A DNA stretch of 32,825 nucleotides from NCBI GenBank assembly GCA_046050145.1, contig JBJOQC010000006.1, positions 1 through 32,825 of the forward strand, given 5' to 3'. The notes beneath the pieces were generated by a model, which searched no databases, was not told the DNA's origin, and saw nothing but the letters and a program-made list of their open reading frames with translations. Positions 1 through 5,782 of this stretch are shown in pieces. Source of the stretch: CAYZPE01 sp046050145. Lineage in GTDB: Bacteria > Patescibacteriota > Minisyncoccia > Phycocordibacterales > CAYZPE01. The position numbers and the translations under genes are program-made. The stretch's first letter is position 1. Each line of letters opens with the position of its first letter.

Positions 1-433
1 AATCACACGAAGACCCCATAGTTTTAATTTGCGAAACTATAGTATCGTGACTTGCTTGTGCAAAGCTCTCTACTCGTTTCAAAAACTCCTCTCTTCCAAG
101 ATCGTGACGACTTTTCTTTTCTTGTTTGTATATTTCTTTTTCAACTTTAGATTGTGTTGCGATGGCAGCATGGTCGGTTCCTGGAAGCCAGAGCGTTTTA
201 AATCCTTGCATACGTTTGTAGCGAACCATAATGTCTTCTAAGGTAAGCATAAGTGCGTGACCCATATGAAGTATGCCTGTTACGTTTGGCGGTGGCATGA
301 CGATTGTGAAAGGAGTTTTGTGGCGGGCAGGTAAGTTGTCAGGATTAAAAAAACCACTGTCTTCCCAGAGTTTGTATATACGCTTTTCTGTTTCTTGTGG
401 GTTATATGGGTTTAGGAATTTCTCTGGAATCAT
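1..433 (-). CDS. valS: Valyl-tRNA synthetase, N-terminal part (cut by window edge)
   Basis: Class I aminoacyl-tRNA synthetase that charges tRNA-Val in the cytoplasm. The visible 144 residues begin MIPEKFLNPYNPQETEKRIY and carry the PPPNVTGILHMGHA block, with the HIGH-type ATP motif as HMGH at residues 56-59, followed by WLPGTDHAAIATQ (GTDHA 85-89). This is typical of ValRS and not of IleRS or LeuRS. The gene runs off the left edge of the window. The start at 433 fits the family N-terminus; an in-frame ATG at 445 would add four residues (MIHF). No Shine-Dalgarno sequence is visible. It is divergent from the peptidoglycan-binding gene at 795. Confidence 0.93.
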   Translation of the reverse strand, partial: MIPEKFLNPYNPQETEKRIYKLWEDSGFFNPDNLPARHKTPFTIVMPPPNVTGILHMGHALMLTLEDIMVRYKRMQGFKTLWLPGTDHAAIATQSKVEKEIYKQEKKSRHDLGREEFLKRVESFAQASHDTIVSQIKTMGSSCD

Positions 434-593
434 GAAATGTATCATACCATAAATATGAGTTTTTTCTCTGAGGTGTATTGACTTATTAAATAAAATGTTG
501 TTTATATTTTTATACACACAGGCTTCTTTTCTTAAGCTAGATAATCTGTCCCTCAGAATTTATTTTTGTCCTTTATAAAAACCCTTATGAGCT

Positions 594-630
594 GTCTTTT
601 ATAAAGGACAAATTGTCCTTTATAAAAGAC
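594..630. repeat. Perfect inverted repeat, operator-like, with an upstream half-site
   Basis: Arms of 18 bp (GTCTTTTATAAAGGACAA at 594-611 and its exact complement at 613-630) flank one central base. The core half-site TTGTCCTTTATAAAA also occurs as a direct copy at 566-580. There is no T-run typical of a terminator. It lies about 70 bp upstream of the -35 box for the gene at 795 and about 160 bp upstream of valS. The layout suggests a dimeric repressor or activator site, or possibly an RNA hairpin. The binding protein is unknown. Confidence 0.7.
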
Positions 631-697
631 ATGTAAAATAGATGAAGAAAAGTCTAATTATACGGCTTTACATAATGTTTTTTTGATTACAATAGCA

Positions 698-726
698 TTG
701 ACCTGTGTAGGGTGACATGCTAATTT
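698..726 (+). promoter_or_regulatory. Candidate promoter of the peptidoglycan-binding gene
   Basis: TTGACC (698-703), 17 bp spacer, TAATTT (721-726), with the extended -10 dinucleotide TG at 718-719. It would give a leader of about 60 nt before the ATG at 795. Confidence 0.5.
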
Positions 727-794
727 CTTACCAGATGTTTTGATCTTTCTCCAGTTCTTTATTGAGGTTTCGTTTGTTTGACGAGTATTAGTTT

Positions 795-2168
795 ATGAAT
801 AAAAGCATACAATTTCTCACGTCACATATTTTCAAAAAAACAGGGCATATTATTGCTTTGGGTTTTTTGCTTTTTGTGTCATGGGCTACGGTTGAAGCGT
901 CAACTGTTCAAGTTGTTGTTTTTAATGAACGTATAAGTCGTGTTGAAGAGGGTGCAGTCGTGTCTTGGAATACAAATGTTCCAGCAACTTCTCGTGTGGT
1001 ATATGGCGGTGAGTCAGTGCCTACAGCAGGAAGTTCATTGCAGTTTGAAGGGTACCAGGGAGGTACTCCACGAACTCATGGTCCACTTGTAACAACACAT
1101 GCTGTGACAGTATTCAATACGTCGGGCGATATACGTTTTTTTAGACCAATTTCAAAGGCGGGTGCGCAGATTGGATTTGGTCAAGAACTTACTCTTGGTG
1201 GATCTGTTGCTTCAAATATTCCACAAGCTCAAAATCAAGTGAGTGTTGTGGGACAGGTTGCGGTACAAGCAGGATGTCCATACATCACATCATATTTAAA
1301 ATATGGTGCAGAGAATGACCAAGAAAATGTTCGACGATTGCAAGAATTTCTCAAAACGCGAGAAGGAGAAAATGTAGTAGTTACAGGTGTGTTTGATGCA
1401 GATACGTTTAGCGCGGTTAAACGTTTCCAATTGAAACATGCTGATGAGGTGTTGAAACCTTGGGGGTATAGTGATGCCACAGGGTATGTATACATGCTTA
1501 CTACAAAAAAGATAAATGAATTGCATTGCAATACAAATATCCCTCTTTCAGACGCTCAATTTGAAGAAATACGAGCATTTATATCTCGAGGTAGCGATAT
1601 AGGAGTAGTCACAGAGGTTGTTACACCAACACAGACAGTTATTGTTCCTGTGGAAGAAATCCTTCCATTAGCAACAACAACAGTTGATGTGCCGGTAACA
1701 AAACCAGTTATTGCCCCTATTTCTACTACAACTTCTTTTAATATAAACGAGACTGTGTCTGATAGACCAACAGTAACTCCTGTAGCAAATGTTCTCGATG
1801 CTACAGTGCGCGAGTCTGCAGGGGATGCAGTGTCGCTTCTCTTTACTCTTCCTCAAAACAGTAAAGATCTTGTAGTTTCTTTCTTAAGCTTTCTCTCAAT
1901 GATCGGGCTTATATATGTTGGCGGAAATGTGGTTGCTCATATTGGAAGTGAAAGTCTCTCTCGTACACTTTTACGTATTAAAAAGCTTAAGCTTTATGCT
2001 TTGGGTGTTTGTATAGCTATTCCACTTTCTCTTATTCTTGGCTTTAGTTATTTTGTTGTCCCATTCGCTATTATTCTTGTAGCTTTGATGATCAGTCTCT
2101 TTTTCTACAGAAATAAACTACGAAAGGAACTCGACTCTGTAATAGCGCTTACTCAAAAGCCTCTCTAG
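795..2168 (+). CDS. Membrane-anchored peptidoglycan-binding domain protein
   Basis: Envelope protein of 457 residues. A signal or anchor helix (about 17-36) precedes a beta-rich domain resembling the fibronectin/phosphatase N-terminal type (VSWNTNVPATSRVVYG, 57-71). A peptidoglycan-binding-like module follows at about 161-245, starting CPYITSYLKYGAEND and containing VTGVFDADTFSAVKRFQ. Next comes a Thr/Val/Pro-rich linker (about 270-345) and three hydrophobic segments near the C-terminus (about 362-381, 401-419, 420-438). The CPYITSYLKYG signature is common in parcubacterial secreted proteins. It probably ties the membrane to the cell wall, but no enzymatic domain is visible. Its stop lies only 2 nt from the stop of convergent tsaD. 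Confidence 0.75.
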   Translation: MNKSIQFLTSHIFKKTGHIIALGFLLFVSWATVEASTVQVVVFNERISRVEEGAVVSWNTNVPATSRVVYGGESVPTAGSSLQFEGYQGGTPRTHGPLVTTHAVTVFNTSGDIRFFRPISKAGAQIGFGQELTLGGSVASNIPQAQNQVSVVGQVAVQAGCPYITSYLKYGAENDQENVRRLQEFLKTREGENVVVTGVFDADTFSAVKRFQLKHADEVLKPWGYSDATGYVYMLTTKKINELHCNTNIPLSDAQFEEIRAFISRGSDIGVVTEVVTPTQTVIVPVEEILPLATTTVDVPVTKPVIAPISTTTSFNINETVSDRPTVTPVANVLDATVRESAGDAVSLLFTLPQNSKDLVVSFLSFLSMIGLIYVGGNVVAHIGSESLSRTLLRIKKLKLYALGVCIAIPLSLILGFSYFVVPFAIILVALMISLFFYRNKLRKELDSVIALTQKPL

Positions 2169-2170
2169 GT

Positions 2171-3346
2171 TTAGAGGGATAGATTCCCTGAAGCTTTAAA
2201 TTCTTGAGAAAACTCTGTTTTTAGGGATTTTTTAATAAATCCTGCAACGGCAATCATGAGTGCATTGTCGGTTGAAAGTGAAAAGTCTGGGATAAGGGTA
2301 TTGATTGAAAGTTCTTTTCCAAGATCTTCAAAAGCAGAGCGAAGCATTTTGTTTGCACTTACTCCTCCTGCGACAATAAAAGTTTGAGCTCCTGTTTCAA
2401 TAAGAGCCTCTTTTGTTTTTGATATTAAAACATCACGTACTGCATCTTCAAATTCTCGAGCAATTTCTTCTTTTATGGCTTCAGTTAGTGTTGGGATTTT
2501 TTCTACCATGTAGAGTACTGCAGTTTTGAGTCCTGAAAATGAAAAAGAGAGATCTTTTGAATGGATCATTGGTCGTGGAAGCACGTATGTTTTCGAAGCT
2601 ATTGGTTTTTCTTTTCTAGCTTTTTCGGCCAAGCGAGATATTTCTGGTCCTCCAGGATATGGAAGTCCAAGGATGCGCGCAACCTTGTCAAAGGCTTCAC
2701 CGACCGCATCGTCACGTGTTTCGCCGATTTTGCTATACTCGCCCCATTGTTTTATAGAAATAAGCTCTGTATGTCCTCCAGATATAAGGAGGGCGAGTGC
2801 TGGGAATTCTACTTTTTTTGTAATTTCACTTTGGTTCTGTTGTGGCAACAGAACTGAAGCAATGTGTCCTTCCATGTGATTTACAGGCATTACAGGTATA
2901 TCCCAGAGTACTCCAAGGGCCTGTGCGAAGCTTATACCCACCCAGAGTGCTGGTTCGAGTCCTGGCCCTTGAGTTACTGCAATAATGTCGATTGGAGGTT
3001 TATTAAGCTTCATGATCTCTCTCAGAAAATCCTTAAGCATTTCAGGTTCTCGTTCGAGAATAGCTTCTAATTTTTGGCTTTTAGCTTTTAGATCTTCTTT
3101 TGAAATCTGTTCTGTGTTACTGAAACCTGTTTCAGTTAATAATTTTTTAAATAAAGGAATCAGATTTTTGGCGTGTTCTCTCTTTGCGAGCATTGGAAAA
3201 ACACCACCGTATTGTTCATGGAGCTTTGCTTGAGAAAGGAGTATATTTCCAAGCACTTCAAAAGAAGGGGACTCGAGACCTCCTTCTGCCTTTAATATAC
3301 TCAAGGCTGTTTCGTCACAGCTCGTCTCAATACTGAGGATTATCAT
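2171..3346 (-). CDS. tsaD: tRNA N6-adenosine threonylcarbamoyltransferase TsaD
   Basis: Transfers the threonylcarbamoyl group to A37 of ANN-decoding tRNAs (t6A), acting with TsaB and TsaE in bacteria. The 391-residue product starts MIILSIETSCDETA, the family N-terminus. It has the metal-binding HMEGH at 157-161, VTQGPGLEPALWVG, LLISGGHTELI, DDAVGEAFDKVAR and FIVAGGVSANKMLR. The start at 3346 was chosen because a longer reading back to 3424 would add an unrelated 26-residue leader that crosses the upstream terminator. An insertion of roughly 35 charged residues (about 75-115) before IDIIAVTQGPG makes it longer than the usual 330-350 residues. It converges with the gene at 795. Confidence 0.95.
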   Translation of the reverse strand: MIILSIETSCDETALSILKAEGGLESPSFEVLGNILLSQAKLHEQYGGVFPMLAKREHAKNLIPLFKKLLTETGFSNTEQISKEDLKAKSQKLEAILEREPEMLKDFLREIMKLNKPPIDIIAVTQGPGLEPALWVGISFAQALGVLWDIPVMPVNHMEGHIASVLLPQQNQSEITKKVEFPALALLISGGHTELISIKQWGEYSKIGETRDDAVGEAFDKVARILGLPYPGGPEISRLAEKARKEKPIASKTYVLPRPMIHSKDLSFSFSGLKTAVLYMVEKIPTLTEAIKEEIAREFEDAVRDVLISKTKEALIETGAQTFIVAGGVSANKMLRSAFEDLGKELSINTLIPDFSLSTDNALMIAVAGFIKKSLKTEFSQEFKASGNLSL

Positions 3347-3379
3347 GTAGCGATAGTAGCAGATTTTAAGTAATAAAAA

Positions 3380-3403
3380 AGCCCTGGCGCATATGCCAGG
3401 GCT
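3380..3403 (-). terminator. Rho-independent terminator of the small secreted protein gene
   Basis: A 9-bp stem (AGCCCTGGC / GCCAGGGCT) with a 6-nt loop, followed on the minus strand by a T-rich tract (complement of 3371-3379). It sits just after the stop at 3421 and before the tsaD start. Confidence 0.85.
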
Positions 3404-3420
3404 TTCGAGTGTTCGGATCT

Positions 3421-3864
3421 TCACCGAGGTTTACCTTTAGGTACGAGACTGATTCGCCTGGGCGGATCATCAAAATAGAGACGCACACCTTCTTTGGTTT
3501 TGTTTTTCTTAGCATTCGGGTCTATGAACTTGCTCAGGGGCCATTCACAAAATGTAATGGTCCCATTTGGAAGTTTGAATTTAGCAAAAAGAATAGTGAT
3601 TTTTTCTTTGCCAACTTCAACTTCTTTGATTTCAGCGGACTCTGCTGTACCAAGAGCTGTACTGTAAATCAGGATTATGTCAGTGCAGTTACGGTAGTGA
3701 ATAATGTCCCAATTGTCACGAGTTTCGGTAGTTGTGTATTTAACACTCAGTGCATAATCCTCAAACACGAATTCCACAGCTTTTTTCTCCTCGGCTCGGG
3801 CATGTGATGAGCCGGAGAGAAAAAAGAGAAGACAAAACACAATTCCAACAAAGAACATTTTCAT
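3421..3864 (-). CDS. Small secreted protein of unknown function
   Basis: A 147-residue product that I do not recognise. It begins MKMFFVGIVFCLLFFLSGSS with a likely Sec signal peptide (cleavage probably after SHARA, near residue 24). The rest is a soluble, probably beta-rich domain with two Cys (in RNCTD and TFCEW) that could form a disulfide. Unlike most genes here it has a recognisable Shine-Dalgarno (AAAGG about 8 nt upstream), a good -35/-10 promoter (3913-3940) and its own GC-rich terminator, so it appears monocistronic. Its GC also looks higher than its neighbours. In these traits it resembles the genes at 4997-5578 and 23503-23856. Confidence 0.7.
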   Translation of the reverse strand: MKMFFVGIVFCLLFFLSGSSHARAEEKKAVEFVFEDYALSVKYTTTETRDNWDIIHYRNCTDIILIYSTALGTAESAEIKEVEVGKEKITILFAKFKLPNGTITFCEWPLSKFIDPNAKKNKTKEGVRLYFDDPPRRISLVPKGKPR

Positions 3865-3912
3865 AGCAATACCTTTCGGAAAAAGGGTGGGGGAGGAGAA
3901 ACTTCTATATTT

Positions 3913-3940
3913 ATAATAGGAAATTAATACTTTTTGTGAA
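3913..3940 (-). promoter_or_regulatory. Promoter of the small secreted protein gene
   Basis: On the minus strand, TTCACA (3935-3940), 16 bp spacer, TATTAT (3913-3918; TATAAA overlaps one step downstream). It gives a leader of about 40 nt carrying a C/T-rich stretch and the Shine-Dalgarno AAAGG. Confidence 0.55.
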
Positions 3941-3954
3941 TAAGGTGGTGGGGA

Positions 3955-4317
3955 TTATTTGTTAGTTTCGTTTACGCGAAATGTAACGATTGTACCTATT
4001 AAATCGTACGGTATAGGTTTGCTGAAAGGGAATTGAACAGAGCCTTTCGCTGTCTCGTACACTGCAAGCTCCTTCTTAAAATGTGTAATGCCTGATGGAG
4101 CTGGATAAAACCCTATATGTTTTTCAAACGCTCCGAAATGAACAAGGTTTTTCTTATTTAAAACAAAGGTTGGAATACCATACTTGATTGTCTCTTCAGC
4201 TAAAGGAGCTGATTTTTGTATTGTATTCCTAACTTTATTTAAAATGCTCTGCACCTCTTTAGAAAAAAGAGCTATGTATTCATCAATTGTGGTTATGGCT
4301 GAGGTGTCTTTTTTCAT
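3955..4317 (-). CDS. DUF1801 domain protein (YdhG-like)
   Basis: A 120-residue small cytosolic protein of the DUF1801 family, whose members are sometimes called iron-chaperone-like; the biochemical role is not settled. Family features are IDEYIALFSKEVQSILNKVRNTI near the N-terminus, EETIKYGIPTFVLNKKNLVHFGAFEKHIGFYP in the middle, and a C-terminal block ending FPFSKPIPYDLIGTIV. The start at 4317 (MKKDTSA) is preferred: the longer reading to 4389 runs backwards into tRNA-Val and its extra residues are simply tRNA sequence. It begins 30 nt after the tRNA 3' end on the same strand, so it may be cotranscribed with the tRNA. A TACAAT box about 10 nt upstream could alternatively give a leaderless transcript. 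Confidence 0.8.
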   Translation of the reverse strand: MKKDTSAITTIDEYIALFSKEVQSILNKVRNTIQKSAPLAEETIKYGIPTFVLNKKNLVHFGAFEKHIGFYPAPSGITHFKKELAVYETAKGSVQFPFSKPIPYDLIGTIVTFRVNETNK

Positions 4318-4347
4318 TGGTTTAATTGTATCTAAATTAGAATGTTG

Positions 4348-4420
4348 TGCGCGATAGAGGATTCGAACCTCTGACATCGTCAACGTCAATGACGCGCTCT
4401 ACCAACTGAGCTAACCGCGC
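4348..4420 (-). tRNA. tRNA-Val (anticodon GAC)
   Basis: The complementary strand folds into a full cloverleaf: acceptor GCGCGGT/ATCGCGC (one G-U pair), D arm GCTC/GAGC, anticodon stem CGTCA/TGACG with loop TTGACGT giving anticodon GAC, and T arm AGAGG-TTCGAAT-CCTCT. The discriminator base is A. CCA is not encoded. Confidence 0.95.
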
Positions 4421-4439
4421 TTATAATAAAGCCTAGCAA

Positions 4440-4468
4440 ATCCTAGCAATTTTTTGCCTTTTTTACAA
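4440..4468 (-). promoter_or_regulatory. Candidate tRNA-Val promoter
   Basis: On the minus strand, TTGTAA (4463-4468), 17 bp spacer, TAGGAT (4440-4445), preceded by TGC as an extended -10. It overlaps the divergent tRNA-Glu promoter. Confidence 0.4.
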
Positions 4469-4481
4469 AAAATGCTATAGT
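4454..4481 (+). promoter_or_regulatory. Candidate tRNA-Glu promoter
   Basis: TTGCCT (4454-4459), 16 bp spacer, TATAGT (4476-4481) with an extended TGC immediately before it. It lies about 50 nt upstream of the tRNA and overlaps the divergent tRNA-Val promoter. Confidence 0.5.
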
Positions 4482-4533
4482 TTGCCTTGTTAAATCCTCT
4501 TATTTTTAAGTTTGGATTTTAACAATATCTTCT

Positions 4534-4605
4534 GGCCCCATCGTCTAACGGTTAGGACACGGCCTTTTCAAGGCTGGAATCGGAGTTCGATTCTCCGTGG
4601 GGTCA
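4534..4605 (+). tRNA. tRNA-Glu (anticodon TTC)
   Basis: Cloverleaf with acceptor GGCCCCA/TGGGGTC, anticodon stem CGGCC/GGCTG with loop TTTTCAA giving anticodon TTC, and T arm CGGAG-TTCGATT-CTCCG. The discriminator is A. CCA is not encoded. A strong terminator follows 12 nt later. Confidence 0.95.
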
Positions 4606-4616
4606 CAGCTGCTTAA

Positions 4617-4644
4617 AGCCAGATACAAAAGTATCTGGCTTTTT
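4617..4644 (+). terminator. Terminator after tRNA-Glu
   Basis: A perfect 10-bp stem AGCCAGATAC / GTATCTGGCT with an AAAA loop, followed by TTTT. Confidence 0.9.
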
Positions 4645-4648
4645 GCAT

Positions 4649-4856
4649 GCTGCCGGGTCCCTATGGAGAATCGAAAGACGGAGGCGCGAAGCCAACCGAC
4701 CGGCAGGAGGTTGTAGCCGAGTCGGGGTCGCGAGAAAATTCTGAAAGAATTTTATTTGTGACCGATTCGCTTCATTTTCTGCGGGGTCGCGAACACTTAG
4801 TAGAATTGAGTATTTTATACGAAAATTATACTTAGTGATTCGTGACACAAAAAGCA
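4649..4856. repeat. Structured non-coding region after tRNA-Glu
   Basis: No credible ORF here; short open frames on both strands show no protein features. The first half is GC-rich against the local background. It contains: TGCCGG (4651-4656) pairing with CCGGCA (4700-4705); an 11-bp inverted copy (4665-4675) of the tRNA-Glu T-arm segment TTCGATTCTCC; a long hairpin at 4718-4769 (CGAGTCGG/CCGATTCG, then AAAATTCT/AGAATTTT); and a second hairpin at 4786-4846 (GTCGCGAA/TTCGTGAC plus CACTTAGTA/TACTTAGTG with one mismatch). GGGGTCGCGA occurs twice (4724 and 4783) and resembles the tRNA acceptor end GGGGTCAC. It could be a structured RNA, an extragenic palindromic repeat, or a tRNA-derived relic. 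Confidence 0.6.
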
Positions 4857-4895
4857 AAATAAAATCGCCCCAGCTTGTCTGGGGTGGTTTTATTT
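4857..4895. terminator. Bidirectional terminator-like hairpin
   Basis: CCCCAG/CTGGGG core extended by A/T pairs on both sides, with a CTTGT loop, giving T-rich tails in both directions. It lies downstream of the structured region on + and downstream of the gene at 4997-5578 on -. Confidence 0.7.
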
Positions 4896-4954
4896 TAAGC
4901 CTAGTTTCCGTCAGGAAATTTATTTGTGACACAAAAAATCTAATATTAAATAAA

Positions 4955-4985
4955 AACCATCTTGCACTTAAAGTGCAAGATGGTT
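4955..4985 (-). terminator. Terminator of the zincin-like gene
   Basis: A long perfect inverted repeat (AACCATCTTGCACTT and its complement, 4955-4969 and 4971-4985), followed on the minus strand by TTTTTA. It begins 12 nt after the stop at 4997. Confidence 0.85.
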
Positions 4986-4996
4986 GAAATGTTCTG

Positions 4997-5578
4997 TTAT
5001 TTCTGTCTTTCGCGATTCAGGAATTCCCCAGGGGTCATGAGGAGTATTTTCCGTACAGCCTCATCGCTCGCGAGTCGACCTTGACGGAATTCGTAGGCTC
5101 CGTAGTGACTAATAAACAAGGCATCAAACTCCTGTGCTCCTCCAGGAACGTTTCGATAGTGCTCTTCTTGGACCTTCCCCCAAAAATTGCATCGAAAAAT
5201 CTGTTTTGTGTGAATGGGGCTGATTATCTCGATCTTGTTGTGGTACTGCACACGGTGGCGCACCTCATGAAGTGCTAAGGTGAGAAGAGTTTCCTTTTTT
5301 GTAAAAGGAACCATCTTTTTTTCGAGTGCGGGATCTGCTTGTTCCAGCATTACATGAATGTGGTAAGGCAGACTTGCTTCGATATATGTGTCGATGTTTC
5401 CGACACATATTCGGTACTCATCTCGAGAGATATCTCCCGGACAGTGAGCGAGTGCTATTTGAGGTTCTCCATAAAAAGGAGGCCGGTCTCGTAGTACAAC
5501 AGGAAGATTCCTTTCAGGGAAACAAAGCGTGTCCAGGTTTTCAATTCTTAATTTTAGTTCTAGGGCGATTTCTCTCAC
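4997..5578 (-). CDS. Putative zincin-like metallopeptidase, family not recognised
   Basis: A 193-residue protein of unknown family. The helix LLTLALHEVRHRVQYH contains an HExxH-type zinc motif (HEVRH, residues 104-108). A candidate third ligand is E150 in GAQEFDALFISHYG, the spacing expected of gluzincin-like folds, so a metallopeptidase-like role is plausible but not proven. No signal peptide is visible, so it is probably cytosolic. The start is GTG at 5578, supported by AGGAG about 8 nt upstream. It has its own -35/-10 promoter (5627-5655) and terminator, and higher GC than its neighbours, as with the small secreted genes at 3421 and 23503. Confidence 0.6.
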   Translation of the reverse strand: MREIALELKLRIENLDTLCFPERNLPVVLRDRPPFYGEPQIALAHCPGDISRDEYRICVGNIDTYIEASLPYHIHVMLEQADPALEKKMVPFTKKETLLTLALHEVRHRVQYHNKIEIISPIHTKQIFRCNFWGKVQEEHYRNVPGGAQEFDALFISHYGAYEFRQGRLASDEAVRKILLMTPGEFLNRERQK

Positions 5579-5626
5579 AAAAAGCTCCTGTGGAGGGTGG
5601 GTGTAAAGGACTGAAGAACTTTTATT

Positions 5627-5655
5627 ATAATAACATGTTTATTTAAATTTGTAAA
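5627..5655 (-). promoter_or_regulatory. Promoter of the zincin-like gene
   Basis: On the minus strand, TTTACA (5650-5655), 17 bp spacer, TATTAT (5627-5632). An overlapping TATAAT sits at 5624-5629. Confidence 0.5.
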
Positions 5656-5671
5656 CTAAAATAAAAAACTA

Positions 5672-5709
5672 AAACCCCCTCGCCCGTATCCCAGGGCGAG
5701 GGGGTTTTT
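5672..5709. terminator. Strong GC hairpin with T-tracts both ways, between divergent genes
   Basis: A 14-bp arm AAACCCCCTCGCCC (5672-5685) pairs with 5694-5707, followed by TTTTT on + and a T-rich tract on -. No gene is transcribed into it from either side in this window. It lies just behind the promoter of the minus gene and ahead of the restriction-modification operon. It may insulate the two units or be left over from a lost gene. Confidence 0.75.
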
Positions 5710-5734
5710 GTTAAAAAATTAAAAAAATCTCATC

Positions 5735-5763
5735 TGGAAATAGGTCTTTAAATATGGTTTAAT
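5735..5763 (+). promoter_or_regulatory. Candidate promoter of the PLD-helicase/methyltransferase operon
   Basis: TGGAAA (5735-5740), 17 bp spacer, TTTAAT (5758-5763) with an extended TGG before the -10. The expected transcript start leaves a leader of only about 13 nt before the ATG at 5783. Confidence 0.4.
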
Positions 5764-5782
5764 TGACTGTAATTCATAATTT

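Larger units (their letters stand above)
434..794. other. Intergenic region between divergent valS and the gene at 795
   Basis: About 360 bp without a credible ORF. It holds a perfect 18-bp-arm palindrome at 594-630, a 15-bp copy of the same half-site at 566-580, and a candidate + strand promoter at 698-726. The rest is AT-rich and shows nothing recognisable. Confidence 0.7.

Noticed and set aside
29..241. Open frame on + at the left edge
   Set aside because: It is antisense to the clear valS reading frame, which shows HMGH and GTDHA motifs on the minus strand.
1235..1531. Minus-strand frames inside the peptidoglycan-binding gene
   Set aside because: Shadows of the + frame, which has a signal peptide, a domain and TM segments in order.
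4318..4389. Longer N-terminus for the DUF1801 protein
   Set aside because: The extra 24 residues are mostly translated tRNA-Val sequence; the family start is at 4317.
4603..4932. Open frames on both strands in the region after tRNA-Glu (also 4647-4835 on +)
   Set aside because: They run through terminators and hairpins, have no recognisable domain or start signal, and part of one is just the tRNA terminator translated.
4860..4945. Short direct repeats of TTTGTGAC(ACAAAAA) as a possible attachment site
   Set aside because: The copies are short, AT-rich and close together, with no integrase or second copy at the other end of the island.
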